Notes under the pieces: generated by a model
Told to the model about the DNA's origin: nothing
Database searches by the model: none
Seen by the model: only the letters and a program-made list of their open reading frames with translations
Part shown: positions 38,336 to 46,625 of the stretch, piece after piece
Position numbering within the stretch: the first letter of the stretch is position 1
Layout: every line of letters starts with the position of its first letter
Source of the DNA: Serratia marcescens
Lineage (GTDB): Bacteria > Pseudomonadota > Gammaproteobacteria > Enterobacterales > Enterobacteriaceae
DNA length: 64,000 nt
NCBI GenBank assembly: GCA_015548865.1
Contig: JADMXW010000005.1
Coordinates: forward strand, 62,001-126,000
Direction: 5' to 3'
Translations under genes and position numbers: made by a program

Positions 38336-38902
38336 ATGCCGAATCTAGTGAAATATCTTGGAATTACGTTGCTTGCCGCATTATTAGCCGCCTGCGACGG
38401 TAAGAAAGACGACAATGCGGGCCACGCCGGACACGATGCGGCGGCCACACAAACGGCCAGTCAAACCATCTCGCTGCTGTCTGGCAATATCACGTTCACG
38501 CTGCCTGCGGATATGCATGATCAAAGCGGGAAAGTGGGTTCGCAATCCAACAATATGCATGTCTATGCCAACGATAACGGCCAGCGCGCAGTGATTGTGA
38601 TTCTCGGCGACAGTAGCAATGAAACGCTGCCAGTATTGGCGCAGCGCCTTGAAGATCAGCAGCGCGCCCGCGATGCCAACTTGCAAGTCGTGACCAACAA
38701 ATCCATTGAGATTAATGGCCATGCGCTGCAACAACTCGACAGTATCTCCAACAGTGGTAACGGCAAGCAGGTTTACTCTTCCGTTCTGTTGGGGAATGTG
38801 GCTAACCAATTGTTAACACTGCAAATTACGCTACCCGCCGATAACCAGCAAGCGGCGCAAACTGAAGCAGAAAACATCATTCACACGCTGACATTGAAGT
38901 AA
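38336..38902 (+). CDS. dcrB: DcrB family lipoprotein
   Basis: 188 residues. A lipoprotein signal with lipobox LLAAC (Cys 20) is followed by a Lys/Asp/His linker ([15 protein letters not shown]) and a DcrB/PsbP-like domain ([48 protein letters not shown]). In E. coli it is needed for phage C1/C6 infection and helps lipoprotein maturation. Asp follows the lipidated Cys, which usually keeps a lipoprotein in the inner membrane. It is preceded by an AAGGA-like site and ends at a shared terminator. Confidence 0.92.
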   Translation: MPNLVKYLGITLLAALLAACDGKKDDNAGHAGHDAAATQTASQTISLLSGNITFTLPADMHDQSGKVGSQSNNMHVYANDNGQRAVIVILGDSSNETLPVLAQRLEDQQRARDANLQVVTNKSIEINGHALQQLDSISNSGNGKQVYSSVLLGNVANQLLTLQITLPADNQQAAQTEAENIIHTLTLK

Positions 38903-38909
38903 TTATTAT

Positions 38910-38929
38910 GAGGCCGCTTACGCGGCCTC
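38910..38929. terminator. bidirectional terminator between dcrB and the flavoprotein gene
   Basis: GAGGCCGC-TTAC-GCGGCCTC, perfect 8-bp stem, in the 40-bp convergent gap. T-rich on the plus side (TCTCTC). Confidence 0.75.
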
Positions 38930-38942
38930 TCTCTCAATACGC

Positions 38943-40484
38943 TCAACTCGCTTTCACCACGTTTTTCCCGGCAATACGCCCAAACACGATGCAATCCGTC
39001 ATGGCAACGCTGCCCAGACGCACCGCGCCGTGCACGCCACCAGCGGCCTCCCCGGCGGCATACAACCCGACGATCGGTTTCAAATCAAAACCAATCACCT
39101 GCGCATCTTTATTGATAGCCAATCCCCCCATGGTGTGGTGAACGCGCGGCCACAGGCGCGCCACATAGTAAGGCGGAGTGATGTTAGGCGCGGCATCTTT
39201 GAAAATCATGCAACCCAAGTCCGGATCGTTTTCCAGATGCTGCTCCACATAGCCGTTCCAGCGCTTCACCTGTTCGACAAAAGGCGCGACCGGCATACCA
39301 TAAGCCTGCGCCACTTCTTCCAGAGTGTTGTAGGTCTTGAGTGAGCCATTTTTCAGCGCGCCGTTCATCTGCCCTTCGTCCACCATTTTCAGCGTGTTGG
39401 TTTTATCCGCAATAATCAACGCCGGATGCCCCAGTTGAATAATGGCATCAGCGCGCTCTTTGCGGTTTCCTGTTTCTTTAAAGAAGCGCTTACCGTTGGC
39501 GGGATCGACCATCAGACCATAGCCGACTACGCGTTCAACAAACTGCGGGATATAGCCGAAACCCTGTTCATCTGGGCTGGTCCATGGACCGAGCTGAATC
39601 CAATCCATCTGCGTCGCCAATGCGCCAATCATGCTGGCTGCCATTAGCGCTTCCCCCGTCGCGCCCGGTTGGTTGGTGGAGGTGAACGCATCCGTCAGGC
39701 GCGGATCGTACATTTGCCGTAACGCGACACCTTGAGAGAAACCACCGGATGCCAGTACGACCCCTTTTGTCGCGCGGATAAACGCCACTGAACCGGAAGC
39801 ATCGTCCGGGAACTTATAGCCACGCCGCACTTCCGCCCCGAGCACGCGACCTTTATTATCAATAATCAACCGCTCCAGCTTGGTACGCTGTTCGATGACC
39901 ACGCCCAGTTCTTTGGCCTTCTGGTACTGTTTCACCACCAGCCCGGAACCGGAGCGCTGCTTCAGTTGGTGAGCGCGTTTTACCGAGTGACCGCCATGAT
40001 AATTGACCCGGTCAAACTCAGCCCCGAGGCTTTTTGCCCACTCAAGCGCCTCAACAGAGTGATCGGCGACGGTGCGTGCCAATTCAGGGTAATTCAGCCA
40101 GTTGCCTGCTTTCATCATGTCCTGATACATCAGTTCTGGGGAGTCCTTGATCCCCAGCGTCTGCTGCATACTTGAACCCGCCGCCGACAGATCGCCGCCG
40201 TTCAGTATCGAATTTCCGCCAAACAGCGGCATTTTCTCGATAATCAGCACATTCGCCTTGGCATTACGCGCTTCAATGGCGGCCGCTAATCCGGCGAAGC
40301 CAGAGCCAACAATCAGCACATCCACCGTGGTATCCCACTTCTGCGGCACCGGTGCTGGTGGCGCAACCGCAGCAGCAGGGCGAGACAGTGCCATGCCACC
40401 TAACGCGCCCATCATAATACCGGTAGATTTAAGGAAATGACGGCGCCCCTGGGGATTTGGGTCTTGCTTGGTGTTTTTACTCAT
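38943..40484 (-). CDS. Tat-exported flavocytochrome c / fumarate reductase-type flavoprotein (FAD_binding_2)
   Basis: 513 residues from the ATG at 40484 (GGAG 8 bp upstream). A twin-arginine signal GRRHFLKSTGIMMGALGGMA marks folded export to the periplasm. The FAD fold has VDVLIVGSGFAGLAAAIEA and IIEKMPLFGGNSILNGGDLS. Further motifs are STNQPGATGEALMAA, HHTMGGLAINKDAQVIG and GLYAAGEAAGGVHGAVRLG. The last block differs from true fumarate reductases (usually HGANRLGGNA), so the substrate may not be fumarate; urocanate- or cinnamate-reductase-like enzymes are alternatives. No heme (CxxCH) motif and no cytochrome gene is adjacent, so its electron donor is unknown. Confidence 0.82.
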   Translation of the reverse strand: MSKNTKQDPNPQGRRHFLKSTGIMMGALGGMALSRPAAAVAPPAPVPQKWDTTVDVLIVGSGFAGLAAAIEARNAKANVLIIEKMPLFGGNSILNGGDLSAAGSSMQQTLGIKDSPELMYQDMMKAGNWLNYPELARTVADHSVEALEWAKSLGAEFDRVNYHGGHSVKRAHQLKQRSGSGLVVKQYQKAKELGVVIEQRTKLERLIIDNKGRVLGAEVRRGYKFPDDASGSVAFIRATKGVVLASGGFSQGVALRQMYDPRLTDAFTSTNQPGATGEALMAASMIGALATQMDWIQLGPWTSPDEQGFGYIPQFVERVVGYGLMVDPANGKRFFKETGNRKERADAIIQLGHPALIIADKTNTLKMVDEGQMNGALKNGSLKTYNTLEEVAQAYGMPVAPFVEQVKRWNGYVEQHLENDPDLGCMIFKDAAPNITPPYYVARLWPRVHHTMGGLAINKDAQVIGFDLKPIVGLYAAGEAAGGVHGAVRLGSVAMTDCIVFGRIAGKNVVKAS

Positions 40485-40699
40485 AAGATTATCTCCATGT
40501 TCAGAAACATCGAATCGAGCTGAGAAAAAATCCAGTGCAATCAAAAGATAACGAAAATTGGCGTGGTGCAGCGAGCCAGCAGAATAACGCTCGCGCCTTG
40601 AGTAGGCGGTGATAGCCTATTTCATCATGAAAAGTAAGGAATTAAACGTGAAGCGTCGCCCAATGTGGCGAATCTTCTGAAATGAGAGAGACAGGCAAA

Positions 40700-40741
40700 A
40701 TACCCCAACCGGAGACCTCATGGAGATCGCCGATTGGGTAG
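40700..40741 (-). terminator. hairpin downstream of yhhS
   Basis: Read leftward: CCCAATCGG pairs with CCGGTTGGG (one G-U) around an inner CTCC-ATGA-GG loop, then TATTTT. It starts 7 bp past the yhhS stop. Confidence 0.5.
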
Positions 40742-40747
40742 CTACGC

Positions 40748-41965
40748 TTATTGCCCTGACGAGAGGTTCTCTTCCTGCGCCAGCGTAACGCCACGGCGAC
40801 TCAGACGCAGCGTCATCAACAAGCCGACACTCACTAATACAGCAGCAGCCAGATAAATAGCACCTACGCCGGTGTAGCCCATCATCACTCCGGCCAGCGG
40901 ACCGACCAGCCCGAGAGACAAATCGAGAAACAGCGTATAGGTCGCCAGTGCACTGCCCTGATTTTGTGGCGCAACCACTTTAACGGCCAGCACCCCAAGC
41001 GATGGGAACACAAGTGAGAAACCGGCACCGGCCAGAAAGGCACCCAATTCCGCCATCAGCGGCAGCGCTGCACTCCAGATTAACAACAGCCCGATAATTT
41101 CCACCGTAAAACAGACAATCGCCACGCGCAGCCCGCCAAAACGGTTAATGCTGTTAGGAAACAACAGACGCACGCCGACAAAAGCGCAACTGAAAATGGT
41201 CAGAGTAAGCGCAGCCCCTTCCCAGTGCCGATCGGCATAGAACAGGGTGATAAATGTGGCGATCACACCAAATCCGACGGATGCCAACGCCAGCACAATA
41301 CCGTAGACCCACACCTTACCCAGCACTTCGCGAAACGGCAGTTTTTTACCCGGCGTCACTTTCGCCGCCTCGCGCGGCAGCGCGAGCAGCACAAACAGCA
41401 GGGCAATGGCGATGACGGTATACGACACCAGCTTTAACCCACCGATGTGATTGATCCATACTCCGAGCGGCGCGCCGATCGCCATCGCACCATAAGTCGC
41501 CACGCCATTCCAGGAGATCACCCGCCCGATATGCCGCGACCCCACCACACCCACGCCCCACAGCGTCGCACCTGTGCCTGCAAAACTTTGCCCCGCTCCC
41601 AGAATCAAGCGCCCGATGCACAGCAATGTCAATGCAACGATCGGTGAACTGTCGTTCCAGGCAGCCAACGCATAAAACACCCCGCTGACAACGGCACCGC
41701 ACAGCCCCAGCACAACCACTTTCTTCGGCCCTTTCTCATCCGCGATGCGCCCAGATTGCGGTCGGCTCAACAGCGTGGTGAAGTACTGCAAACTGATCAC
41801 CAACCCCGCCCAAAAGGCACTAAACCCCAGATGTTCATGCACATAGCCCGGTAATACCGCAAGCGGTAACCCAATGGTCAGGTAATTGGCAAAGTTGAAC
41901 ATCACCACGGAAAAAATACGCAAATTAAGGCGCAACGCGCTTGGCGCAGACTCTGAAGCAGGCAT
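40748..41965 (-). CDS. yhhS: MFS transporter YhhS
   Basis: 405 residues with about 12 membrane helices in two halves. The motif-A-like loop RPQSGRIADEKGPKKVV follows TM2, and GAGQSFAGTGATLWGVGVVG is typical of the YhhS/AraJ-like subgroup. Proposed substrates of relatives include arabinose and glyphosate-like compounds; here it is unknown. The position next to dcrB matches E. coli apart from the inserted flavoprotein gene. Confidence 0.88.
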   Translation of the reverse strand: MPASESAPSALRLNLRIFSVVMFNFANYLTIGLPLAVLPGYVHEHLGFSAFWAGLVISLQYFTTLLSRPQSGRIADEKGPKKVVVLGLCGAVVSGVFYALAAWNDSSPIVALTLLCIGRLILGAGQSFAGTGATLWGVGVVGSRHIGRVISWNGVATYGAMAIGAPLGVWINHIGGLKLVSYTVIAIALLFVLLALPREAAKVTPGKKLPFREVLGKVWVYGIVLALASVGFGVIATFITLFYADRHWEGAALTLTIFSCAFVGVRLLFPNSINRFGGLRVAIVCFTVEIIGLLLIWSAALPLMAELGAFLAGAGFSLVFPSLGVLAVKVVAPQNQGSALATYTLFLDLSLGLVGPLAGVMMGYTGVGAIYLAAAVLVSVGLLMTLRLSRRGVTLAQEENLSSGQ

Positions 41966-42287
41966 GAAAGGTTTTACTCGATTAACGGCGTGGCAGCATC
42001 AGCGCAATAGCGCCTACCAAAACAGACCTCAAATGGTCTTGGACGAGTATAAACAAGCGTCAACACGCTTTCATCGTAAATGTGCGCCACATCATCACTT
42101 ACGTGATTATTTAGTTAAAAATTTTTTACATGTTGAATTATGGCGCAGGTCGTCCTGATTTTTTTGCCTGTGCATTTTTATCTTCCTGCTTGAACATCAG
42201 ACATATCAAAGACGCAAAGAACGCCTTCCTATGCCGATTGTTGGTTATAATCAATCCATCTCTGTACGACGTTTGCGGTTACATGTG

Positions 42288-42313
42288 TTTATATAACCCG
42301 TTGATTATATAAA
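42288..42313. promoter_or_regulatory. inverted repeat upstream of yhjD
   Basis: TTTATATAA / TTATATAAA, perfect 9-bp arms 8 nt apart, 59 bp before the yhjD start. It overlaps likely -10 sequence, so it could be an operator. It is the only distinct structure seen in the 41966-42371 divergent gap. Confidence 0.35.
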
Positions 42314-42371
42314 CCATCGCGTGACATAAACTATCTGCACGTCGGTTTTTTCATTGAGCAGGAGGAAACGG

Positions 42372-43352
42372 ATGCCCGCACCGGTCGATCCGCATCGTTC
42401 AACATCCACCGCCTCATCAGCACAGAAGGCGGCATCTTCATGGCTTTCGCGGTGTAAGCGTATTGCACAACGAGTTCAGGCTATCCCCAGCATTGCACAC
42501 CTGATCCGCGCCGGGGAGCGTTTCAACGATCGGATGGGAAACCAGTTTGGCGCAGCAATCACCTATTTTTCCTTTCTGTCGTTGATCCCGATTTTGATGG
42601 TGTCCTTCGCCACCGTCGGTTTCGTACTCGCTTCTAATCCCGATATGCTGACGCAGTTGATCGACCGCATCGTCAACAGTATCAGCGATCCCAACTTGGC
42701 GCTGACGTTAAAAAATACGGTAAAGACCGCCGTTGAGCAGCGCACCACTGTCGGCGTAACCGGGCTGCTGATCGCACTCTATTCCGGTATCAGTTGGATG
42801 GGCAATTTGCGTGAAGCAATCCGCGCCCAGTCTCGCGATGTGTGGGAACGTAAACCACACGAAGAAGAAAAAATCTATTTTCAGTACGTGCGGGATTTCC
42901 TCTCCCTGATAGGGCTACTGATCGCATTGACCATCACGATGTTTCTCACCTCGGCGGCGGGTACGGCACAAAGTGCCATCGTTTCCGCACTGGGACTGGA
43001 GGGCATCGAGTGGCTGCGGCCCCTGCTACGCGTGATAACACTCACCATCTCCATTTCCGCTAACTATCTGGTATTTCTTTGGATTTTTATGATATTGCCC
43101 CGACATAAGCCCAAACACAAAGCGCTTCTGCGTGGCACACTGCTGGCGGCGGTGGGTTTTGAAGTCATCAAATTCGCCATGACAGTCGCATTGCCAAAAC
43201 TTGCCAGCACCCCTTCCGGCGCAGCTTTCGGTTCGGTGATTGGCCTGATGGCATTCTTTTATTTCTTTGCTCGCCTTACGCTGTTTTGTGCGGCATGGAT
43301 TGCAACAGCGAACTATAAAGGCGATAAATCAGCGGATGACACACAACGATAA
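42372..43352 (+). CDS. yhjD: inner-membrane protein YhjD (YihY/BrkB family)
   Basis: 326 residues from the ATG at 42372, preceded by a strong AGGAGG. A basic N-terminal region is followed by six membrane helices. Family motifs: FGAAITYFSFLSLIPILMVS, LYSGISWMGNLREAIRA, WERKPHEEEK and the TPSGAAFGSVIGLMAFFYFF region. In E. coli, a YhjD suppressor allele allows growth without Kdo, so a lipid A-related transport role is proposed. The small tautomerase gene follows 18 bp later. Confidence 0.9.
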   Translation: MPAPVDPHRSTSTASSAQKAASSWLSRCKRIAQRVQAIPSIAHLIRAGERFNDRMGNQFGAAITYFSFLSLIPILMVSFATVGFVLASNPDMLTQLIDRIVNSISDPNLALTLKNTVKTAVEQRTTVGVTGLLIALYSGISWMGNLREAIRAQSRDVWERKPHEEEKIYFQYVRDFLSLIGLLIALTITMFLTSAAGTAQSAIVSALGLEGIEWLRPLLRVITLTISISANYLVFLWIFMILPRHKPKHKALLRGTLLAAVGFEVIKFAMTVALPKLASTPSGAAFGSVIGLMAFFYFFARLTLFCAAWIATANYKGDKSADDTQR

Positions 43353-43370
43353 CCATTAACAGGAGATCCC

Positions 43371-43574
43371 ATGCCATTTGTTAACATCAAAATTACGCGC
43401 GATGGCGCAACCACAGAGCAAAAGCGTCAACTCATTGCGGGCGTCACCCAATTGCTGGTTGACGTCATGGGTAAAAATCCGGCTACCACCACCGTCATCA
43501 TTGATGAAGTGGATACCGATAATTGGGGGCTGGGCGGCGAAAGTGTCACCGAATTGCGCAAGCCGAAGCCCTGA
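43371..43574 (+). CDS. 4-oxalocrotonate tautomerase family protein
   Basis: 67 residues with AGGAG before the ATG. After Met removal the N-terminal Pro (MPFVNIKITRDG) would be the catalytic base of the tautomerase fold. The rest (TTEQKRQLIAGVTQLLVDVM, TTTVIIDEVDTDNWGLGGES) matches the 60-70-residue 4-OT group. The substrate is unknown. It is probably co-transcribed with yhjD. Confidence 0.88.
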   Translation: MPFVNIKITRDGATTEQKRQLIAGVTQLLVDVMGKNPATTTVIIDEVDTDNWGLGGESVTELRKPKP

Positions 43575-43639
43575 GATTCACTGCGCTGAGCGCCAGAAGG
43601 ATCGGGATTGGTCAATTTTCCCGATCCAGGTCATGAAAA

Positions 43640-43659
43640 AATAAAACATCGTTTTAAGA
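43640..43659 (+). promoter_or_regulatory. KdgR-like operator upstream of kdgK
   Basis: TAAAAC-atc-GTTTTA, perfect 6-bp arms (43642-43656) with the A/T flanks of KdgR boxes (AAACANNGTTT core). It lies about 100 bp before kdgK. KdgR is the known repressor of pectin and ketodeoxygluconate genes in soft-rot enterobacteria. Confidence 0.6.
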
Positions 43660-43754
43660 CTATTGACTCAATGCCTGCGAACGTTGAGACTGGAGCTTAT
43701 TGCACCCTTTTTTGATGACCTTTTTCTTCACTTTTTCGAACGGGCCAGCTTCTG

Positions 43755-44687
43755 ATGACCACTAAAAACATTGCCGTGATTGGCGAATGCATGATTGAAC
43801 TGTCGCAAAAGGGCGCGGATCTCAACCGCGGCTTTGGTGGCGACACCCTGAACACCGCTGTGTATATCGCTCGCCAGGTGAATACCGATGCTCTGGGCGT
43901 CCACTACGTGACCGCACTGGGCACGGACAGCTTCAGCACGGAAATGATGACGGCCTGGGAAAAAGAGAAGGTTGATACATCTCTGATTCAGCGTCTGGAC
44001 AACAAACTGCCAGGCCTTTACTTCATTGAAACCGACGACACCGGTGAGCGCACTTTCTACTATTGGCGTAATGACGCCGCTGCGCGTTTCTGGTTAGACG
44101 GCAAAGATGCCGATGCCATCTGCACACGTTTGGCCACCTTTGACTATCTCTACCTGAGCGGCATCAGCGTTGCGATTCTTAGCCCAGCCAGTCGCCAGCG
44201 TTTGTTGGCCTTGCTGCGCGCCTGCCGTGCCAACGGTGGTAAGGTTATTTTTGACAACAATTACCGCCCGCGCCTGTGGCAAAGTAAAGAAGAGACACAG
44301 CAAGCCTACAGTGACATCCTTGCTTGCACCGATATCGCTTTCCTGACGCTGGACGACGAAGACATGCTGTGGGGTGAACAGCCAGTAGATGCCGTGCTGG
44401 CACGTACTCATGGTTTCGGCGTGTCTGAAATAGTGATTAAACGCGGCGCAGACTCCTGCCTGATTTCTGAAAACGGCCAACCGTTAGTGGATGTTCCGGC
44501 GGTTAAATTGCCGAAAGAACGCGTAGTGGATACCACTGCTGCGGGTGACTCCTTCAGCGCAGGTTATCTGTCAGTTCGCCTGTGTGGCGGTTCAACGGAA
44601 GCAGCGGCCAAACGCGGCCACCTGACAGCCAGCACGGTAATTCAGTATCGTGGTGCCATTATCCCACTGGATGCCATGCCAGTCTGA
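43755..44687 (+). CDS. kdgK: 2-dehydro-3-deoxygluconokinase KdgK
   Basis: 310 residues, PfkB/ribokinase family. N-terminal IAVIGECMIELSQ and GGDTLNTAVYIARQ bind substrate; IVIKRGADSCLI and the C-terminal signature VVDTTAAGDSFSAGYLSVRL carry the catalytic Asp and anion hole. It phosphorylates KDG to KDPG, linking pectin and hexuronate breakdown to central metabolism. No strong ribosome site is visible before the ATG. It ends at a good terminator and is probably controlled by the KdgR-like site. Confidence 0.96.
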   Translation: MTTKNIAVIGECMIELSQKGADLNRGFGGDTLNTAVYIARQVNTDALGVHYVTALGTDSFSTEMMTAWEKEKVDTSLIQRLDNKLPGLYFIETDDTGERTFYYWRNDAAARFWLDGKDADAICTRLATFDYLYLSGISVAILSPASRQRLLALLRACRANGGKVIFDNNYRPRLWQSKEETQQAYSDILACTDIAFLTLDDEDMLWGEQPVDAVLARTHGFGVSEIVIKRGADSCLISENGQPLVDVPAVKLPKERVVDTTAAGDSFSAGYLSVRLCGGSTEAAAKRGHLTASTVIQYRGAIIPLDAMPV

Positions 44688-44711
44688 TAAAAGACCGTAG
44701 TAGAACAAACA

Positions 44712-44734
44712 GGGGAAGCCATAATGGCTTCCCC
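44712..44734 (+). terminator. rho-independent terminator after kdgK
   Basis: GGGGAAGCCA-TAA-TGGCTTCCCC, perfect 10-bp stem with a 3-nt loop, 25 bp past the kdgK stop. Short T-run (TT) only. Confidence 0.75.
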
Positions 44735-44787
44735 TTAACGTATGGAAACAGTTTTAGCGTTTATCCAGATAGGCGCTCCTGGTGAGG

Positions 44788-44870
44788 CCAGCCTGATCAC
44801 GGATAGCGCGCAAAAACCGGATCGTACACGCATTTCGAGCGCTGCCCAGAGCCAAAAATGGCAGATAAAA
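44788..44870 (+). repeat. intergenic repeat, copy 1 (inverted relative to copy 2 at 46360-46450)
   Basis: Shared landmarks with the reverse complement of copy 2 are GCCAGCCTGATCACGGATAG (44791 on), GATCGTACA, ATTTCGAGCGCTGCCCA and GCCAAAA. Copy 2 carries an extra ATGAGTACGTA-like stretch. It is probably a dispersed, non-coding element and flanks the effector-like gene on its 3' side. The remaining gap up to 45029 shows nothing else. Confidence 0.6.
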
Positions 44871-45029
44871 CAGCCCTAACTGAATAGTCCCTTAAGCGCG
44901 TTATTTTCGCTATTAGGTTGCTCTTGCAGCCATACTCCTAATAAGCCTGAAAAACTGAACACAGTATTCAGAGTCTCCTGATACGATCCGAAAAGAACCT
45001 TGAATAAACGACGTTAAAGGGAAAATACG

Positions 45030-46076
45030 TTAGTTGGCCGTTTCTTTCTCCCTTAACCATGTATCAACGGCAGTGTGTATCTTATTCACTTGCTGCTCCA
45101 GGAATGCCAAATCACCATCCTCGTTGAAAAGATTTTCATAAATACGATGGGCTATTGCATTAACAACTTTTGACATTATCTTGCTGCCTTCATCTCTGCA
45201 GGAAGATACCGTACCAACAAAATCAATTAACTCCTTTCTTTTATTTAGCATTGTCAGTACAATATGTTTTATTGAGCTTTGTGCACAAACAATATCCAGT
45301 GTTAAATCTTTAATATCCAAATTCTTCTGTACGATATCAAAAATCTCCTTTCTCTCCGTGTTAGATAAAGCCATTCCCATTCTCACAACATTGTCATCTA
45401 TGCTTTTATTGACAATGGCCGACCAATATGTGGTCTTTTCTTGATATTTCCATTCATTAAAATGGATATTTTCACAACTCAATTTTACAGCATTAATAAT
45501 CTCATTGGACAATTCATTAAAATCTAAAGAGAGAATATTTTTTTTAGAGGAAAGGCATAAAACACCATTTCTCATCCATTGCTCATCTTCTTTGATCGGT
45601 GGCGTTTCTTTATGAAATGTCACCGATATTGGCAGTTCACCGGGTCGGTATCTTGGCGGTGAAAAAGGAATAGATTCATCGTAAAAAACGAAACGTTTTC
45701 CTAAAATTGTGTAATTACACAACATGCCATACTGTTCAATACATAATAGATCGTTGTCCTGGTTATCTTTAATATGAAGTTTACTCGTGCATGAGCTGTA
45801 AATATGGTTGTGGCAAAATTTTTCCTTGTGCCCTTTGGAAGCTAATTCTTTTAATCTGAAGAAAATATCCTCAGCTTCCTCACTTGTAAAATGTATTGAG
45901 GGATGACATAGCTTATACAAACAGTCCAATGCTTCTCTTTGTTTGTTACCTAAGAAGAAATCTTTTATTCTTTCCCATAAACTCATTATAGGGGGCGTAT
46001 CTTGCGTACAAATTTCGTGAAGCCGATCACTGGCTATATAAGCAGGAAATAATCCTCCGCCTACCTGAAGCGCCAT
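45030..46076 (-). CDS. candidate type III secretion effector with SPI-2-type (STE) N-terminal translocation domain
   Basis: 348 residues, AT-rich, AGGA 8 bp before the ATG. The first 60 residues closely follow the shared leader of Salmonella SspH2/SlrP/SseI: VGGGLFPAYIASDRLHEIC, DTPPIMSLWERIKDFF, REALDCLYKLCHP. WERIKDFF (34-41) fits the WEK(I/M)xxFF translocation motif with K to R. The second part of that domain is also recognisable (CIEQYGMLCNYTILGKRFVF, compare [20 protein letters not shown]). From about residue 140 on, it is not an LRR/E3-ligase, deamidase or GTPase-mimic; the helical C-terminal half (150-348) is unfamiliar. It breaks the conserved kdgK-yhjJ adjacency and is flanked by repeats, implying acquisition. 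No secretion apparatus is in the window. Confidence 0.7.
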   Translation of the reverse strand: MALQVGGGLFPAYIASDRLHEICTQDTPPIMSLWERIKDFFLGNKQREALDCLYKLCHPSIHFTSEEAEDIFFRLKELASKGHKEKFCHNHIYSSCTSKLHIKDNQDNDLLCIEQYGMLCNYTILGKRFVFYDESIPFSPPRYRPGELPISVTFHKETPPIKEDEQWMRNGVLCLSSKKNILSLDFNELSNEIINAVKLSCENIHFNEWKYQEKTTYWSAIVNKSIDDNVVRMGMALSNTERKEIFDIVQKNLDIKDLTLDIVCAQSSIKHIVLTMLNKRKELIDFVGTVSSCRDEGSKIMSKVVNAIAHRIYENLFNEDGDLAFLEQQVNKIHTAVDTWLREKETAN

Positions 46077-46320
46077 AATAAAGTCCTTTCATCTGTGAAA
46101 TTATAGGAATATATATATAATATATTACGCGCCCATTATAGATAGGGCAAAAGGACGATTTTATCGATTTTAGAAAATGGTAGTTTAGCATCTCTCTACA
46201 CATGCACTGTAATTTCAATACACTTCCAGAGGGAGCAGAGTAATTAGATGGGGTCAGCGTTTTGTCGTATTGAATAAAAAAGTGATTTTTTTCACAACAT
46301 ATTTTTCCAAGTGCTCCCTG

Positions 46321-46452
46321 CGACTTGAAGTATGACGGTATATGCCATTAGATTACTTTCCTTGCTATTTTGGCCTTGGGCAGCGCTCGAAATCATTACG
46401 TACTCATGTACGATCTGTTTCTGAGCGCTGTCCGTAATCAAACTGGCTTCGC
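46321..46452 (-). repeat. intergenic repeat, copy 2, with ERIC-like end
   Basis: Begins with CGACTTGAAGTATGACGGTA, an inverted copy of the ERIC end found at 46453-46476. It continues with the element related to copy 1 (GGGCAGCGCTCGAAAT ... GTACGATC ... GAGCGCTGTCCGTAATCA). Together with the ERIC to its right it forms a stretch bounded by inverted TATACCCGTCATACTTCAAG ends. A 72-codon frame through it is a repeat artefact. Confidence 0.6.
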
Positions 46453-46579
46453 TATACCCGTCATACTTCAAGTTGCAGGTGCGTTGGCTACGCTCATTCA
46501 CCCGAATCACTTACTTATGTAAGCTCATCGGAATTCATTCGCTTGCCACCTTCCTGCAACTCGAATTATTTAGGGTATA
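46453..46579. repeat. ERIC element (127 bp)
   Basis: Runs from TATACCCGTCATACTTCAAG to TTAGGGTATA. The central core ATTCACCCGAATCACTTACT followed by TATGTAAGCTCATCGGAATT matches the enterobacterial repetitive intergenic consensus palindrome. Length is the canonical 127 bp. It lies 46 bp past the yhjJ stop codon on that gene's 3' side. Confidence 0.85.
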
Positions 46580-46625
46580 ATTACGCCTGCTGAGATAGGC
46601 TATTAGCGTAACGCCAATAGCCCGT

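Noticed and set aside
46292-46510. 72-codon minus-strand frame
   Set aside because: It runs through the intergenic repeat and ERIC; related peptides would arise from every repeat copy.
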